This document shows positions 9,347-20,067 of a stretch of 64,000 nucleotides of DNA, in pieces. Source of the DNA: Hippasteria phrygiana (Eukaryota; Echinodermata; Asteroidea; Valvatida; Goniasteridae); contig JAZGUH010000074.1 of assembly GCA_037893225.1 (NCBI GenBank), positions 62,001-126,000 on the forward strand. The letters are read 5' to 3'. Below the pieces are notes generated by a model. The model was not told the DNA's origin. It searched no databases and saw only the letters and a list, made by a program, of their open reading frames with translations. The stretch's first letter is position 1. Each line of letters opens with the position of its first letter. Position numbers and translations under genes: made by a program.

Positions 9347-10200
9347 GGCGGAACCCCCAAGAGGATCCGCTGTACACAAACCAATGGGGCGGATTCCCCC
9401 CAGAGGATCCGCTGTACACAAACACATGAGGTGGATCCCCCCCAGAGGATCCGCCGTGCACCAACCAATGAGGTGGATCCTTACCATTCGGAGAGGATCC
9501 GCTGTACACAAACCAATGTGGCGGATCCCCCCAGAGGATCCGCCGTGCACAAACCAATGAGGGGGATCCTTACCATTCGGAGAGGATCCGCTGTACACAA
9601 ACCAATGGGGCGGATCCCCCCCAGAGGATCCGCCGTGCACAAGCCAATGAGGTGGATCCTTACCATTCGGAGAGGATCCGCTGTACACAAGCCAATGGGG
9701 CGGATCCCCCCAGAGGATCCGCCATGCACAAACGGATGAGGTGGATCCTTACCATTCGGAGAGGATCCGCTGTACACAAACCGATGGGGCGGATCCCCCC
9801 CAGAGGATCCGCCGTGCACAAACCAATGAGGGGGATCCTTACCATTCGGAGAGGATCCGCTGTACACAAACCGATGGGGCGGATCCCCCCCAGAGGATCC
9901 GCCGTGCACCAACCAATGAGGTGGATCCTTACCATTCGGAGAGGATCCGCTGTACACAAACCAATGTGGCGGATCCCCCCCCCCCAGAGGATCCGCCGTG
10001 CACAAACCAATGAGGGGGATCCTTACCATTCGGAGAGGATCCGCTGTACACAAACCAATGGGGCGGATCCCCCCCAGAGGATCCGCCGTGCACAAACCAA
10101 TGAGGTGGATCCTTACCATTCGGAGAGGATCCGCTGTACACAAGCCAATGGGGCGGATCCCCCCCAGAGGATCCGCCATGCACAAACCTATGAGGTGGAT
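9105..10200. repeat. BamHI-rich minisatellite inside gag
   Basis: About two dozen units of two alternating kinds: about 48 bp with GGATCCTTACCATTCGGAG and about 42 bp with GGATCC followed by a C-run. Each unit holds two GGATCC hexamers and the core ACAAACCAATGAGG. The 48- and 42-bp lengths are multiples of three, but C-runs vary from 6 to 11 and shift the frame. Long open frames exist on both strands purely because the repeats lack stops. Confidence 0.92.
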
Positions 10201-13200
10201 CACATGGAACCACATGGCCCTAGGCAGACTGGTGCGGTCAGGAGACCGGTGATGCTCCCAGATAAGTTTGATGGCACATCATCCTGGGAGGACTACCTTA
10301 TCCACTTTGAAAGTGTCTCGATGGTGAACGGGTGGGGTGAAGCCGAGAAGGTGATGTTCCTTGCTTCACACCTAAAAGGAGTGGCTCGAGAGGCACTGTC
10401 CGACATGACATCGGAACAGCGCAAGGAGTTTCCCGCGTTCTTGGAGCACTTCGAGCAACGCTTTGGAGTCAGTGCGCAGGTTCCGCTGTACCGAGCCCAA
10501 TTGTCAATGCGTACGAGGGGAAGGGAGGAGCCTCTGAGTGATCTGGGGCAATCAATCCGTCGGCTCGTCTCCAAGAGCTACCCAGGACTGCCAATTCAGG
10601 CCAGGGAGGACCTGGCGGTGGAGGCATTCCGCAATGCACTTGGAGATGAACAACTTCAGCATCATGTGTTTGCCGGAAAAGCCAAGACCTTGGCTCAAGC
10701 AGTTACACTGGCTACAGAAATGGAGGCCTTCCTGGAATCCCAGATGTACAACAGGAAAGCTGGGCGAGGGGCTATAGATGTGCGAGTGGTAACAGCACAA
10801 GGAGATGGAAGGGACCATCAGAGGGCGCCAACTCCCTACCAAGATAAGAGCAACAGGGAATGTTTTCGCTGCCATAAACGTGGCCACTTTCGGAGGGAGT
10901 GCCCCAGACGCAGCTGGTTCAACAATGCTGATGGTGCCAACAGACAGAATGGCAGGGGAGTGAGACCAGCTTCGGGTGACAGCGAACAGCAGGAGCGCTA
11001 CCGGAGGTTGAAATCAGAAAAGGAAACGACCGCCTCTTGCTGTGTATTTCGGCACCAGGAGAAGAGCAGGGAGAACGCCGAGTGTCAACGGCAGTTATCA
11101 ACAAGGGAAGTTGAGGGCGAGGAGGACATGACTGATGCAACAGGTGGAAGGGAGGTCGAGGGTGTTGATGGGCTTGTAAAAGCATGGGATGCTCCCGAAA
11201 TCCGGTTGGCACAAGAAGAGGACACAGAGTTGCAGCATGTCTTGCGTTGGCTGGAGAACGGGGGTCCCAGACCAGGTTGGAAGGGAGTTTCGGCGCTGGA
11301 TGAGGGGACTAAATTCTGGTGGGCCAAGTGGGACACACTTGGACTAGTAGATGGGGTTCTGAAGGTCAGGTGGGAGGAGGTTGCGGGGCATAGCTCGGCC
11401 TGGAAGGTCGTGGTTCCAAAGGCCAAGGTTGCCGATGTCCTGCACCTAGCACATGACAACAGAACATCCGGTCATCTCGGGACAGCCAGAACAGTGGCCC
11501 GTCTCCGGCAAGCACCTGTCTACTGGAGAGGAATGAAGCGCCAGGCCGAGGAGTGGTGTAGAAAATGCCACAAGTGTGGATCTAAGAAGTCTCCCCCCAA
11601 GCCATTGCGAGCTCCTCTCCAACAATACATGGTGGGGGCTCCCATGGAACGGATTGCCATCGACATTACAGGACCACTTCCAAGTACCAAGCTGGGCAAC
11701 ACGAGCATCATGGTCGTTGCCGACTACTTTACCAAATGGGTCGAGGCATTCGCCATCCCCGACAAGACCTCCAAGACTGTAGCCCGAGTTCTGGTCGAGC
11801 AGGTCATCACTCGATTCGGAGCTCCTCTTGAGATCCACACCGACCAGGGGCGGGAGTTTGAGGCAGCGCTGTTTCAAAGTGTCTGTCAATTGTTGGGCGT
11901 CCACAAGACGCGTACGACGCCGTTCCACCCCCAGTCTGATGGTATGGTAGAGCGGTTCAACCGCACACTCAAGACCATGCTCAGTGTCTTCGTCAGGGAG
12001 AAACAGGACGACTGGGATGAGCACTTGCCATACCTGATGATGGCCTACCGTTCTGCCCAGCATGAGAGCACGAAGATGACGCCGAACATGCTAATGCTTG
12101 GCAGGGAGATCGGTCTACCCTTGGACTTGGTAGTTGGAGCCTCCAAGGAGGACACCGATGGTCCCGTGGACCTACACGATTATGCTCAGGAGCTGAAGGA
12201 GAAAATGAGGGATGCTCACGCCTTTGCTAGAGGCCACCTCAGAACGAGTCAGCTGCACCAGAAGAAGTGTTATAACCGCAGGTTGCACGGAAGTGGTTAC
12301 GAGCCAGGAAGTCCGGTCTGGTTGTACACCCCCCAAAGGAAGCTGGGACGAGCTCCCAAGCTGCAGTGCTGGTGGGACGGGCCCTTCATCGTGCTAAACA
12401 AGATTGATGATGTGACCTACAGAATCCAGAAGTCGCCTCGCTCCAAACCGAAGGTGGTGCACTACAACCGTCTCAAGCCCTACCTGGGGGAAGTGCAGGC
12501 GGACTGGTGGACCAAAGCTGTGCCCGGAGCTAAAACCGTTGAACCTCAACCCATGGATGGGGGAGAGTCGTCAACTAGGGGGAACGTAGAACCTGCTGGT
12601 CCACCGCGGGTGGAGGTATCCAGACGGAAACGCGTTAGGGTGAAAGACCCTGAACCAACGGAGGTTGCTGCTAAGCCCGTACAGAAAACAAGGCATGGCC
12701 GGCCCGTGGTTCAGCCCGACAGATATTGCCACCAACTAAATAACCCTTCTTCTTCTTCCCCTTGCAGGATGGACGAGGTACGCTGCGAACAGTGCGGGAG
12801 GACCTTCACAAGGAAGACCAACCTTCGACGTCATCGACGGACCTCCTGCGAGAAGACGCACCCAACTAAGCCCTACCAATGCGGAAAGGGCTGTGGACAG
12901 GCCTTCTACCGGTCCGATATCCGGGCTAAACACGAGCGCGTCTGCAGTGGGGTCCAGCTAGTGGGGTCCATGCTGCAGGATGAGCTCGAGTTATCTGCCA
13001 GCGACGAAGAATTCGAGCTCATGGACGCCACTGCAGGAGGTATGGAGTGCCATCCCGTCGGGGGCGAAGCCAGCTACCACTCGGAGCGGCCTCGCGCCAC
13101 TCAGCAACCAGCGACCAACCCTACAGCCGAGGCTAGCTGCCGCTCGGAGCGGCCTCGTGCCACTCCCCGGCCGGCGACGAAGGCTGCAGCCGAGGCTAGC

Positions 13201-13665
13201 TGCCGCTCGGAGCGGCCTCGTGCCACTCACCGACCAGCGACTAAACTGACAACCGAGGCCAGCTGCCAACCGGAGCGGCCTCGCACCACCACTCCCCGTC
13301 CGGACCACCCTCAACCCGAAGCTGGCCAGTCTAGCGGCCGAAAGAGACGTTGGACCGGCGCCATGCAGAAGACCAAATCCACAGCTGGGACTTGCCGCCC
13401 ACGGCCGGCGCCGTCGAGGGCACCTTCAGCCAAACGCCACCGGAGGCGGGACAGCATGCCCCCACTGGGGCGTGTATTACCTTCCCAGACGGTTCCCGCT
13501 GGACAACATCCACCCTGGAACAAGACGGCTGGAACAAGAGCGGACAAGGCCTACCCGGGATGCGGCTACGAGCATGGAGGGACCACATCTAGCCGCCTTC
13601 CCCGAACTTATTTGAGGGCAAATAAGAGTCCTGGGAGGGGGCGGTGTAGCGTTTGGACCGGCTAG
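9652..13665 (+). CDS. Gag-integrase fusion with zinc-finger tail; PR-RT-RNase H missing
   Basis: The frame is 1337 codons. Residues 1-184 are minisatellite, the first part out of the gag frame. The Gag core starts at M185 (nt 10204), with KFDGTSSWEDYL as in Gypsy Gag, and ends with a CCHC knuckle CFRCHKRGHFRREC at 404-417. After about 90 residues comes the integrase: H601-x6-H608 and C639-x2-C642, then catalytic D671 (IDITG), D731 (HTDQG) and E767 (VERFN), a D-D-35-E core, and a GPY/F-like end (WWDGPFIVL). Protease, RT and RNase H, normally between knuckle and integrase, are absent. A further module from residue 1040 has two C2HC fingers, then four 20-residue SERPRAT repeats (1139-1220). The last frame runs into the LTR; an alternative frame ending at 13592 looks more protein-like for the tail. 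Confidence 0.88.
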   Translation: MDPYHSERIRCTQANGADPPRGSAMHKRMRWILTIRRGSAVHKPMGRIPPRGSAVHKPMRGILTIRRGSAVHKPMGRIPPRGSAVHQPMRWILTIRRGSAVHKPMWRIPPPQRIRRAQTNEGDPYHSERIRCTQTNGADPPQRIRRAQTNEVDPYHSERIRCTQANGADPPQRIRHAQTYEVDHMEPHGPRQTGAVRRPVMLPDKFDGTSSWEDYLIHFESVSMVNGWGEAEKVMFLASHLKGVAREALSDMTSEQRKEFPAFLEHFEQRFGVSAQVPLYRAQLSMRTRGREEPLSDLGQSIRRLVSKSYPGLPIQAREDLAVEAFRNALGDEQLQHHVFAGKAKTLAQAVTLATEMEAFLESQMYNRKAGRGAIDVRVVTAQGDGRDHQRAPTPYQDKSNRECFRCHKRGHFRRECPRRSWFNNADGANRQNGRGVRPASGDSEQQERYRRLKSEKETTASCCVFRHQEKSRENAECQRQLSTREVEGEEDMTDATGGREVEGVDGLVKAWDAPEIRLAQEEDTELQHVLRWLENGGPRPGWKGVSALDEGTKFWWAKWDTLGLVDGVLKVRWEEVAGHSSAWKVVVPKAKVADVLHLAHDNRTSGHLGTARTVARLRQAPVYWRGMKRQAEEWCRKCHKCGSKKSPPKPLRAPLQQYMVGAPMERIAIDITGPLPSTKLGNTSIMVVADYFTKWVEAFAIPDKTSKTVARVLVEQVITRFGAPLEIHTDQGREFEAALFQSVCQLLGVHKTRTTPFHPQSDGMVERFNRTLKTMLSVFVREKQDDWDEHLPYLMMAYRSAQHESTKMTPNMLMLGREIGLPLDLVVGASKEDTDGPVDLHDYAQELKEKMRDAHAFARGHLRTSQLHQKKCYNRRLHGSGYEPGSPVWLYTPQRKLGRAPKLQCWWDGPFIVLNKIDDVTYRIQKSPRSKPKVVHYNRLKPYLGEVQADWWTKAVPGAKTVEPQPMDGGESSTRGNVEPAGPPRVEVSRRKRVRVKDPEPTEVAAKPVQKTRHGRPVVQPDRYCHQLNNPSSSSPCRMDEVRCEQCGRTFTRKTNLRRHRRTSCEKTHPTKPYQCGKGCGQAFYRSDIRAKHERVCSGVQLVGSMLQDELELSASDEEFELMDATAGGMECHPVGGEASYHSERPRATQQPATNPTAEASCRSERPRATPRPATKAAAEASCRSERPRATHRPATKLTTEASCQPERPRTTTPRPDHPQPEAGQSSGRKRRWTGAMQKTKSTAGTCRPRPAPSRAPSAKRHRRRDSMPPLGRVLPSQTVPAGQHPPWNKTAGTRADKAYPGCGYEHGGTTSSRLPRTYLRANKSPGRGRCSVWTG
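12751..12766 (+). promoter_or_regulatory. splice-acceptor-like pyrimidine tract before the zinc-finger module
   Basis: A run of C and T (CTTCTTCTTCCCCTTGCAG) ends 2 bp before an in-frame ATG at 12769 that starts the zinc-finger module. It could be the 3' splice site of a subgenomic mRNA, as used for third ORFs in some LTR elements, or simply coding for a serine run. Confidence 0.4.
13633..13644 (+). promoter_or_regulatory. polypurine tract
   Basis: GGGAGGGGGCGG lies immediately before the right LTR, where plus-strand DNA synthesis is primed in LTR elements. One C interrupts the purines. Confidence 0.65.
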
Positions 13666-13984
13666 CAACAGAGGGCGCTCTACACCTTCCACGGTGCGGA
13701 CTGGAGCCCCTGTGAAGTGGACCGGCTCACAACAGAGGGCGCTCTACACCTTTCACGGTGCGAACTAAGAACCCTTGAAAACAGACTGGTCAACCCGGCT
13801 CGGCAGCCATCTTGTTGTTGTTGCTATATAGCGTCAGTCAGTCACATGTTTTGGAGCTTGTTATGCAAAGAAGTGTGTTTTGTTCTGTACCGTAAATTGG
13901 GAATAAAGCGAGGTTCGAGCAGAAATATAATTGCCTGAGTTGTCAATGATTGTGTTCCGATCAAAGCCCAATCGACACGCTACA
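13645..13984 (+). repeat. right LTR (340 bp)
   Basis: Identical to the left LTR apart from one base (T at 13776). TATA at 13825-13831 and AATAAA at 13902-13907. The Gag-integrase frame runs 21 bp into it before stopping. Confidence 0.93.
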
Positions 13985-13988
13985 ATAC
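13985..13988. other. target-site duplication ATAC, right
   Basis: Partner of the left copy at 8213-8216. Confidence 0.9.
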
Positions 13989-15106
13989 CATTATCCCTTG
14001 CGTACGGATGACGCCATATGGCGTCAAAAAAATGCCACCAGGCCGGATGGCGTGATTTTTTTCCCTAGGAAAGTTAGGGCAATTATCATAAATGGGCGCT
14101 GTACTTGGCTGTGTGAGCTGAGACAGGTTCTCAGACTTGTTTTCCCTTGAAATAAAATCCTCCACACCACAATTAGTACAAGAAAAATAAATATAAATCG
14201 GGCAAAGGATTCGAACCCAGGCCTCTGTAGTCCAAAGCCTTATGCTCTACCAATATAGCCACAACAGTAGCTGTACCAAATATTTTTACTTCAACCTTAT
14301 ATTGTTGTCTGAATGATGCGTGCGATGCTTATTATAAAAAATAACTTAATCATGAATATGCATGATGGTAATAGCGGTCTAGATACGCCCATTTATGATA
14401 ACTGCCCCTAACCTTCCTTGGAAACAAAATTATGCGGCCGGATGACGCCATTGGCCGCCGTTTGTGCAGTTTCAATCCATTGTTGGATTATTGTTTATGT
14501 CATGCTTGACTGCAAAAACACATTGTAGCGGTTCGATTTGGCTGCCAGAACCGCTGCAACACCCCGACGTCTCCCGTAAAATACCGTGCCCAAGGGGTTA
14601 AGAATCATGGCTTTGTAACTGTAAATTTGAAAAATGAGGGAAACTAGTGCGCATGCGTCAATTCTGTATGAAAATGAGGAACATTTTCTCTTCACGCACG
14701 CGCACATACGAAGAAGAGCTGCCATAAAGTTGCACAATAGTCTGGTAGCTATCTATACTGGCGAAGGGGCGCCGTTCGCGATCGAAGCTGCTATGCTTTG
14801 CCGGCTATATGCGCTAGCGGCTGCAGTGTCAAGTTCACCGCTCGTGTTCGCATGCGACGTCTTGCAACTGTGACGATCGACGTGAGGGAGATGCGACGGG
14901 GAATTGGAAGGTGCAAACTACATAATGCGCGCTGCAATTATTGGGCTAAGCAGGTGCGTGCGCACAACACGGCTTCTACGAAATTCCCAAGACGTTGTTA
15001 CTGGCCGTTCGTGCTTAATATTTTGTCGTGATAACGCCCTCTCGCGGCGGCCGGTTATCGCGTATATGCGTAACAACGTCTTGAACCAAGACTAGGTAGA
15101 CAACTG

Positions 15107-15429
15107 TACTCTCTTAATGTAAAAGAGTGAAAAACTCAATCTCAAAAAGAGTGAATCCCTTCTCAAACCACTCGAAAAGAGTGAATCTCTCATAAAAACC
15201 ACTCGAAAAGAGTGAAAACCACTCGAAAAGAGTGAAATTTCCACTCTTTCAAGGAACCATATAAGGGACAACTCGAAAAAGAGTTGTCCCTTATTATGGC
15301 TCCACGAAAGAGTGGAAATTTCACTCTTTTCGAGTGGTTTTTATAAGAGATTCACTCTTTTCGAGTGGTTTGAGAAGGGATTCACTCTTTTTGAGAGTGA
15401 GTTTTTCACTCTTTTACATTAAGAGAGTA
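15107..15429. repeat. foldback in Y2
   Basis: Copy of the Y-module foldback, 323 bp, with GAAAACCACTCG in the left arm where Y1 has GAAAAACCACTCG. Confidence 0.86.
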
Positions 15430-15825
15430 GGCCTACTGTATAGAGTACCGAAGTCTGACGTCAGTTGCCGCGGCAATGGTTCCAAACAAATGCAGTTTAG
15501 AATGTATTCTGGTTCCAAACATTGTATTGATTGACGTCATCACTTCGGTACTCTATACAGTCAGTCCCACAATTACAATATAGAATTCTCACCATGGTCT
15601 TTGTGTGGCGTCGGTTCTATGTCGACGTCGCAAAGTATGCAAAATCGGAAAAACTTCCTGTCGAGCGGTGACGTGGTGCGGACGTGTCTGTGTGGCGCGA
15701 AATTTAAATTTTGCCCCTCATCAACGGCTGATCCTTGATCACTATAACTTTACCTTTTAGGACACAGGTAAGCAATACAATTAAATCGCGAGGTGTATTG
15801 GAATACTCCCTTCTAGATATCGGTA

Positions 15826-16254
15826 ATGGCCGATTTATCCACAGATTCAGATTCAGTTTCTGATGACATATCATGGGATAAACTTTCGCAACAAACCCCA
15901 GTGGATGCTCAAGATCATACAAATCATGACGATCATCCACGATCAACCTTTGACGTAGTATATAGCCAGGCACAAAGTAATACGCAGTTTCAAACTCAAA
16001 AAAGAAAACGACCAAAGTCCAGCCTTAATTACAGTGACGTCTACACAGATTCAGAAGGAGACACTCCTAATGAACATCCAACAAAATCCCACAGGCGGGG
16101 TATCCGTAAAAGGGTCTATGTATTATATGTGTACATTCATCTGGATGTATCTTGTTCGTATCTTGCTTGTAAACTTAGGTCGATAAAAAGCTTCAGGCTT
16201 ATTTTGACCCGTCACTTTAATAACAAAATTATCATGCTACTAAAAGAGGGGTAG
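15826..16254 (+). CDS. hypothetical 142-codon ORF, copy 2
   Basis: Translation identical to the other copies; lies in Y2 about 260 bp after the inverted-repeat element. Function unknown. Confidence 0.35.
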   Translation: MADLSTDSDSVSDDISWDKLSQQTPVDAQDHTNHDDHPRSTFDVVYSQAQSNTQFQTQKRKRPKSSLNYSDVYTDSEGDTPNEHPTKSHRRGIRKRVYVLYVYIHLDVSCSYLACKLRSIKSFRLILTRHFNNKIIMLLKEG

Positions 16255-17322
16255 TGGCTGCAGACAGTTCTTTAGCAGCGAAAAAAGAAATTTCAATCTA
16301 GAACTTAGAAGTACATTCTTTTTTAAGCAGTTGATAGATAGAGCTGAAACAACTTTACTTGGTCGCTATTCCAATGGCACTTGTCAACAACTCGCTGTGT
16401 GAAACAACATTTCCGCACATCAAGTCTACATGTAATGTATAGTCAACATGTACAGTACATACATTACATGTACAGTATACATCCGATCCAAGTACTCGGT
16501 ATGTGAATTGTTCATGTCATAAAAAGTAATAAGCGAATAATTCGTGCAAAACAGGTGAAAATTAGGGTTGTTTTATTATTTGTCGGGGTGTTTATTTCTT
16601 TGTTTCTTCGGTAGTCATCTTTATCATAGTGATGTGGGGATCTGTGCGCCAGTGGCGTAAACACGGGGAAGGAGTTCAGGGGCCCGCCGATTTGTATTTC
16701 TTTTTTGTTTCGTAAATTTAAAAAGGGGAAAATTGTACACAAAGTGATGTTTCAAATTTCAAGCGGTGTTTAGGGCAGGGGTATCCCCCGTTGAGAAAAA
16801 GTTCAAGATGCAGTACTTCGTTGACAAATTCAATAATCATCCCCACTTTTCGACACGGATTTACTCGCCACTGGTGAAATCTCATTTGTTTGGCGTATAT
16901 TATTTATTGGTAATACCTGTTATTATTGTGTTTATTATTTGATAGTGTTGAAATAACTCTTATGATGTAACTTTCCATAAATTCCTGCCGTCAAATGTAA
17001 CACAAGGTCGTGGACTCAATATCGGCATCAGTATAGCTGTTTTACTTTGATTTGCTCATCATTGCACGCACAGCCGATTTTAGTCGAAATTTATTTCGAT
17101 ACATAGGCCTACAACTTTATTTTTGTATAGGAAGGGGCTGGTGCATTATTTATTTTACAATTATAAATACAGATTTACTTATTTACTTATTTTCGTTTAG
17201 TTCTGTCATGGTACATTTTGGCGTTTGGCGGGTGGGGTGTCATGTTATCACGGACTATGTTCGACTGTAGGCCTATCGTATATATTTTTGGTGGCACAAA
17301 CACATACAAAATACTTGTACAT

Positions 17323-20067
17323 GCAGTATGTACAGGATCATGCATGCAGCAGTCATTGCAATTGTAATCTGATATGGCGCGCGCGCCCTGTGGGTCAGCG
17401 CGCGCGTGCCCTGTAGGTCAGCGCGCGGTCGTGGGGTATTATTTGCAGTTACATGGGTTCATCTGCGTTCATCAGTTCGGGATTCAGTGTACAGCCGCAA
17501 GCCTGCTATGATCGTGACGACACAGCCCCTTTAATAGCCACGAACCGCCAGTAACAACGTCTGGGGAATTTCGTAAAATCTCCCGCCGAAAAATGGGGAA
17601 AACTAGTGCGCATGCGCAATTCTGTATGAAAATGAGGAACATTTTCTCTTCACGCACGCGCATATACGAAGAAGAGCTGCCATGAAGTTGCACAATAGTC
17701 TGGTAGCTATCTATACTACTGGCCGAAGGGGCGCCGTTCGCGATCGAAGCTTCGTAGGATCGAATTTCCCTTCACAGTAGTTATACTAAATACCCAATAA
17801 ATAAAATAATAAGAAAATAATTGCGGGCACAGACATGGGTGCATATTCTGAGAAGTCGAAGCTTGCAAAATAAATGTCCTTAAAGGTAATGTACATGATC
17901 GGTCATTGTTACAATTTTCAAAAATGGGCGGATTTGGGGGTTAGTGTTTTACAGGAAATATCGTTCTACTAACCTGTTCAAAGTTTTGCGTTGTTGGATG
18001 GCGAAAACAAGAGAGAAAAACGGCGCTCCTTTCCAGCCGTTTGGCGGATGATAGCCTTTTGTCAAGGCACGCGTGGCTACCTGGACGCGTGACGCGCTCC
18101 GAATGGCAGCATGTCCGGGGCGCGCCACTGTTCGGGTAGCCACGCGCGCCTTGACTTAAGTCTTAAGGGCAGTTTTCCAACGTTTTCCAGCTGGAAATCG
18201 TTGGAAAACGATATCAATTTCTACTTTTCTTGACAACGACAGCACAACTAGTGCCGTAATTTCACAGGATGATTGAGACTACTATTAACTTACAATCGAG
18301 TAAGGTATTTCGTAATAATTCAGTAAAAACAACTTAGACGATTACCAATCGTGTACACTACTTTTAAATATAATAATAAATAAAGAACATTACTTGTTTT
18401 TTTTCCCGGAAACCCTTAGAGTTAATCAACCAAATATGCATTCTGGTATTATGCCTTTTTAAACAAAAAAGTTATGTGATGTTGACCAAGCTTTCAGGTG
18501 CCGCGATTCACCGGGGCCCCATACTCCGGCTTACCGGCTCCCATGTAGGACTCTTAAGGGCTCGGATTCCGGTCCATCACAGATCAGACCCCGGTCCATC
18601 ACACCTCCTTCCCCACTCATCCATATAACCTGAAGGTCTAGCACCGTAAAAGGGAGGAACATGGCTGCACCCTAAGAAATGACTGCCGAGCCAGCCAAAC
18701 GTGCCATGAGCCTGTACGATGATGCTTACCTGGACTTCACGAGCGGTCCCAACTGCACTGCTAATCGACCGCACGCCACAGTACAGTTGGTATTTGGGGA
18801 CGGTAAACGAATACTCTTATAAATAATGACATTTCTGGAAAAGAAAAAGGAAATACTGAAAAGCTGGGAATCGAACCCTCAGCCTAAGAGCCGATAAACG
18901 ACTCGATGAACGACTCGCTTAACCACTCGGCCACTAAGCTGTTACTGCCTGAGAGAATTTTTAAACCTATTGAAACAGAGAAGAAACCACACGGCGGCAG
19001 TACAATACCCGAACATGGTTGAATGAATACCATTATCCCTTGCGTACGGATGACGCCATATGGCGTCAAAAAAATGCCACCAGGCCAAATGGCGTGATTT
19101 TTTTCCCTAGGAAAGTTAGGGCAATTATCATAAATGGGCGCTGTACTTGGCTGTGTGAGCTGAGACAGGTTCTCAGACTTGTTTTCCCTTGAAATAAAAT
19201 CCTCCACACCACAATTAGTACAAGAAAAATAAATATAAATCGGGCAAAGGATTCGAACCCAGGCCTCTGTAGTCCAAAGCCTTATGCTCTACCAATATAG
19301 CCACAACAGTAGCTGGACCAAATATTTTTACTTCAACCTTATATTGTTGTCTGAATGATGCGTGCGATGCTTATTATAAAAAATAACTTAATCATGAATA
19401 TGCATGCTGGTAATAGCGGTCTAGATACGCCCATTTATGATAACTGCCCCCTAACCTTCCTTGGAAACAAAATTATGCGGCCGGATGACGCCATTGGCCG
19501 CCGTTTGTGCAGTTTCAATCCATTGTTGGATTATTGTTTATGTCATGCTTGACTGCAAAAACACATTGTAGCGGTTCGATTTGGCTGCCAGAACCGCTGC
19601 AACACCCCGACGTCTCCCGTAAAATACCGTGCCCAAGGGGTTAAGAATCATGGCTTTGTAACTGTAAATTTGAAAAATGAGGGAAACTAGTGCGCATGCG
19701 TCAATTCTGTATGAAAATGAGGAACATTTTCTCTTCACGCACGCGCACATACGAAGAAGAGCTGCCATAAAGTTGCACAATAGTCTGGTAGCTATCTATA
19801 CTGGCGAAGGGGCGCCGTTCGCGATCGAAGCTGCTATGCTTTGCCGGCTATATGCGCTAGCGGCTGCAGTGTCAAGTTCACCGCTCGTGTTCGCATGCGA
19901 CGTCTTGCAACTGTGACGATCGACGTGAGGGAGATGCGACGGGGAATTGGAAGGTGCAAACTACATAATGCGCGCTGCAATTATTGGGCTAAGCAGGTGC
20001 GTGCGCACAACACGGCTTCTACGAAATTCCCAAGACGTTGTTACTGGCCGTTCGTGCTTAATATTTT
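17323..20067. repeat. X3 module (2745 bp)
   Basis: First of four consecutive X modules. It shares private variants with X8: CCTAAGAAATGAC near 18673, GGCCAAATGGCG near 19083 and GCGCGTGCCCTG near 17403. At its 3' end AATATTTTG runs directly into the next GCAGTATG, with no Y between. Confidence 0.93.

Larger units (their letters stand above)
8217..13984 (+). mobile_element. non-autonomous Ty3/Gypsy LTR retrotransposon (5768 bp)
   Basis: The element is bounded by two 340-bp LTRs that start TGTAGCG and end GCTACA, and by a 4-bp target duplication ATAC (8213-8216 and 13985-13988). The empty site exists in sister X modules as GAATGAATACCATT. The LTRs differ at one base (G at 8348, T at 13776), so insertion is recent. 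Inside are a primer-binding-like site, a gag region with a minisatellite, a Gag-integrase ORF and a purine tract before the right LTR. Protease, reverse transcriptase and RNase H are absent, so it would need proteins from a relative. Confidence 0.95.
6516..15025. repeat. X2 module interrupted by an LTR retrotransposon
   Basis: The X sequence continues on both sides of the element at 8217-13984. Without the element and its 4-bp target duplication this copy is about 2738 bp. It has the 33-bp segment (7248-7280) missing from X1, and lacks 8 bp inside the first tRNA-like sequence. Confidence 0.93.
15026..17322. repeat. Y2 module (2297 bp)
   Basis: A complete Y module: foldback 15107-15429, inverted-repeat element 15435-15561, small ORF 15826-16254. 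It has an extra C near 16790 (TATCCCCCGTT), also seen in Y4 and Y5 but not in Y0, Y1 or Y3. Confidence 0.92.

Noticed and set aside
8816..10215. Long minus-strand frames in the gag minisatellite (up to 290 and 244 codons)
   Set aside because: They are translations of a stop-free GGATCC repeat; several frames on both strands are open, and only the plus-strand frame joins a known domain.
11446..12063. 205-codon minus-strand frame opposite the integrase
   Set aside because: Shadow of the conserved plus-strand integrase; no domain of its own.
14634..15031. Small plus-strand frames in X (79 and 77 codons, repeated in every module)
   Set aside because: Repeated only because the module is repeated; they overlap in different frames, no motif is seen, and some are altered by X-Y versus X-X junctions.
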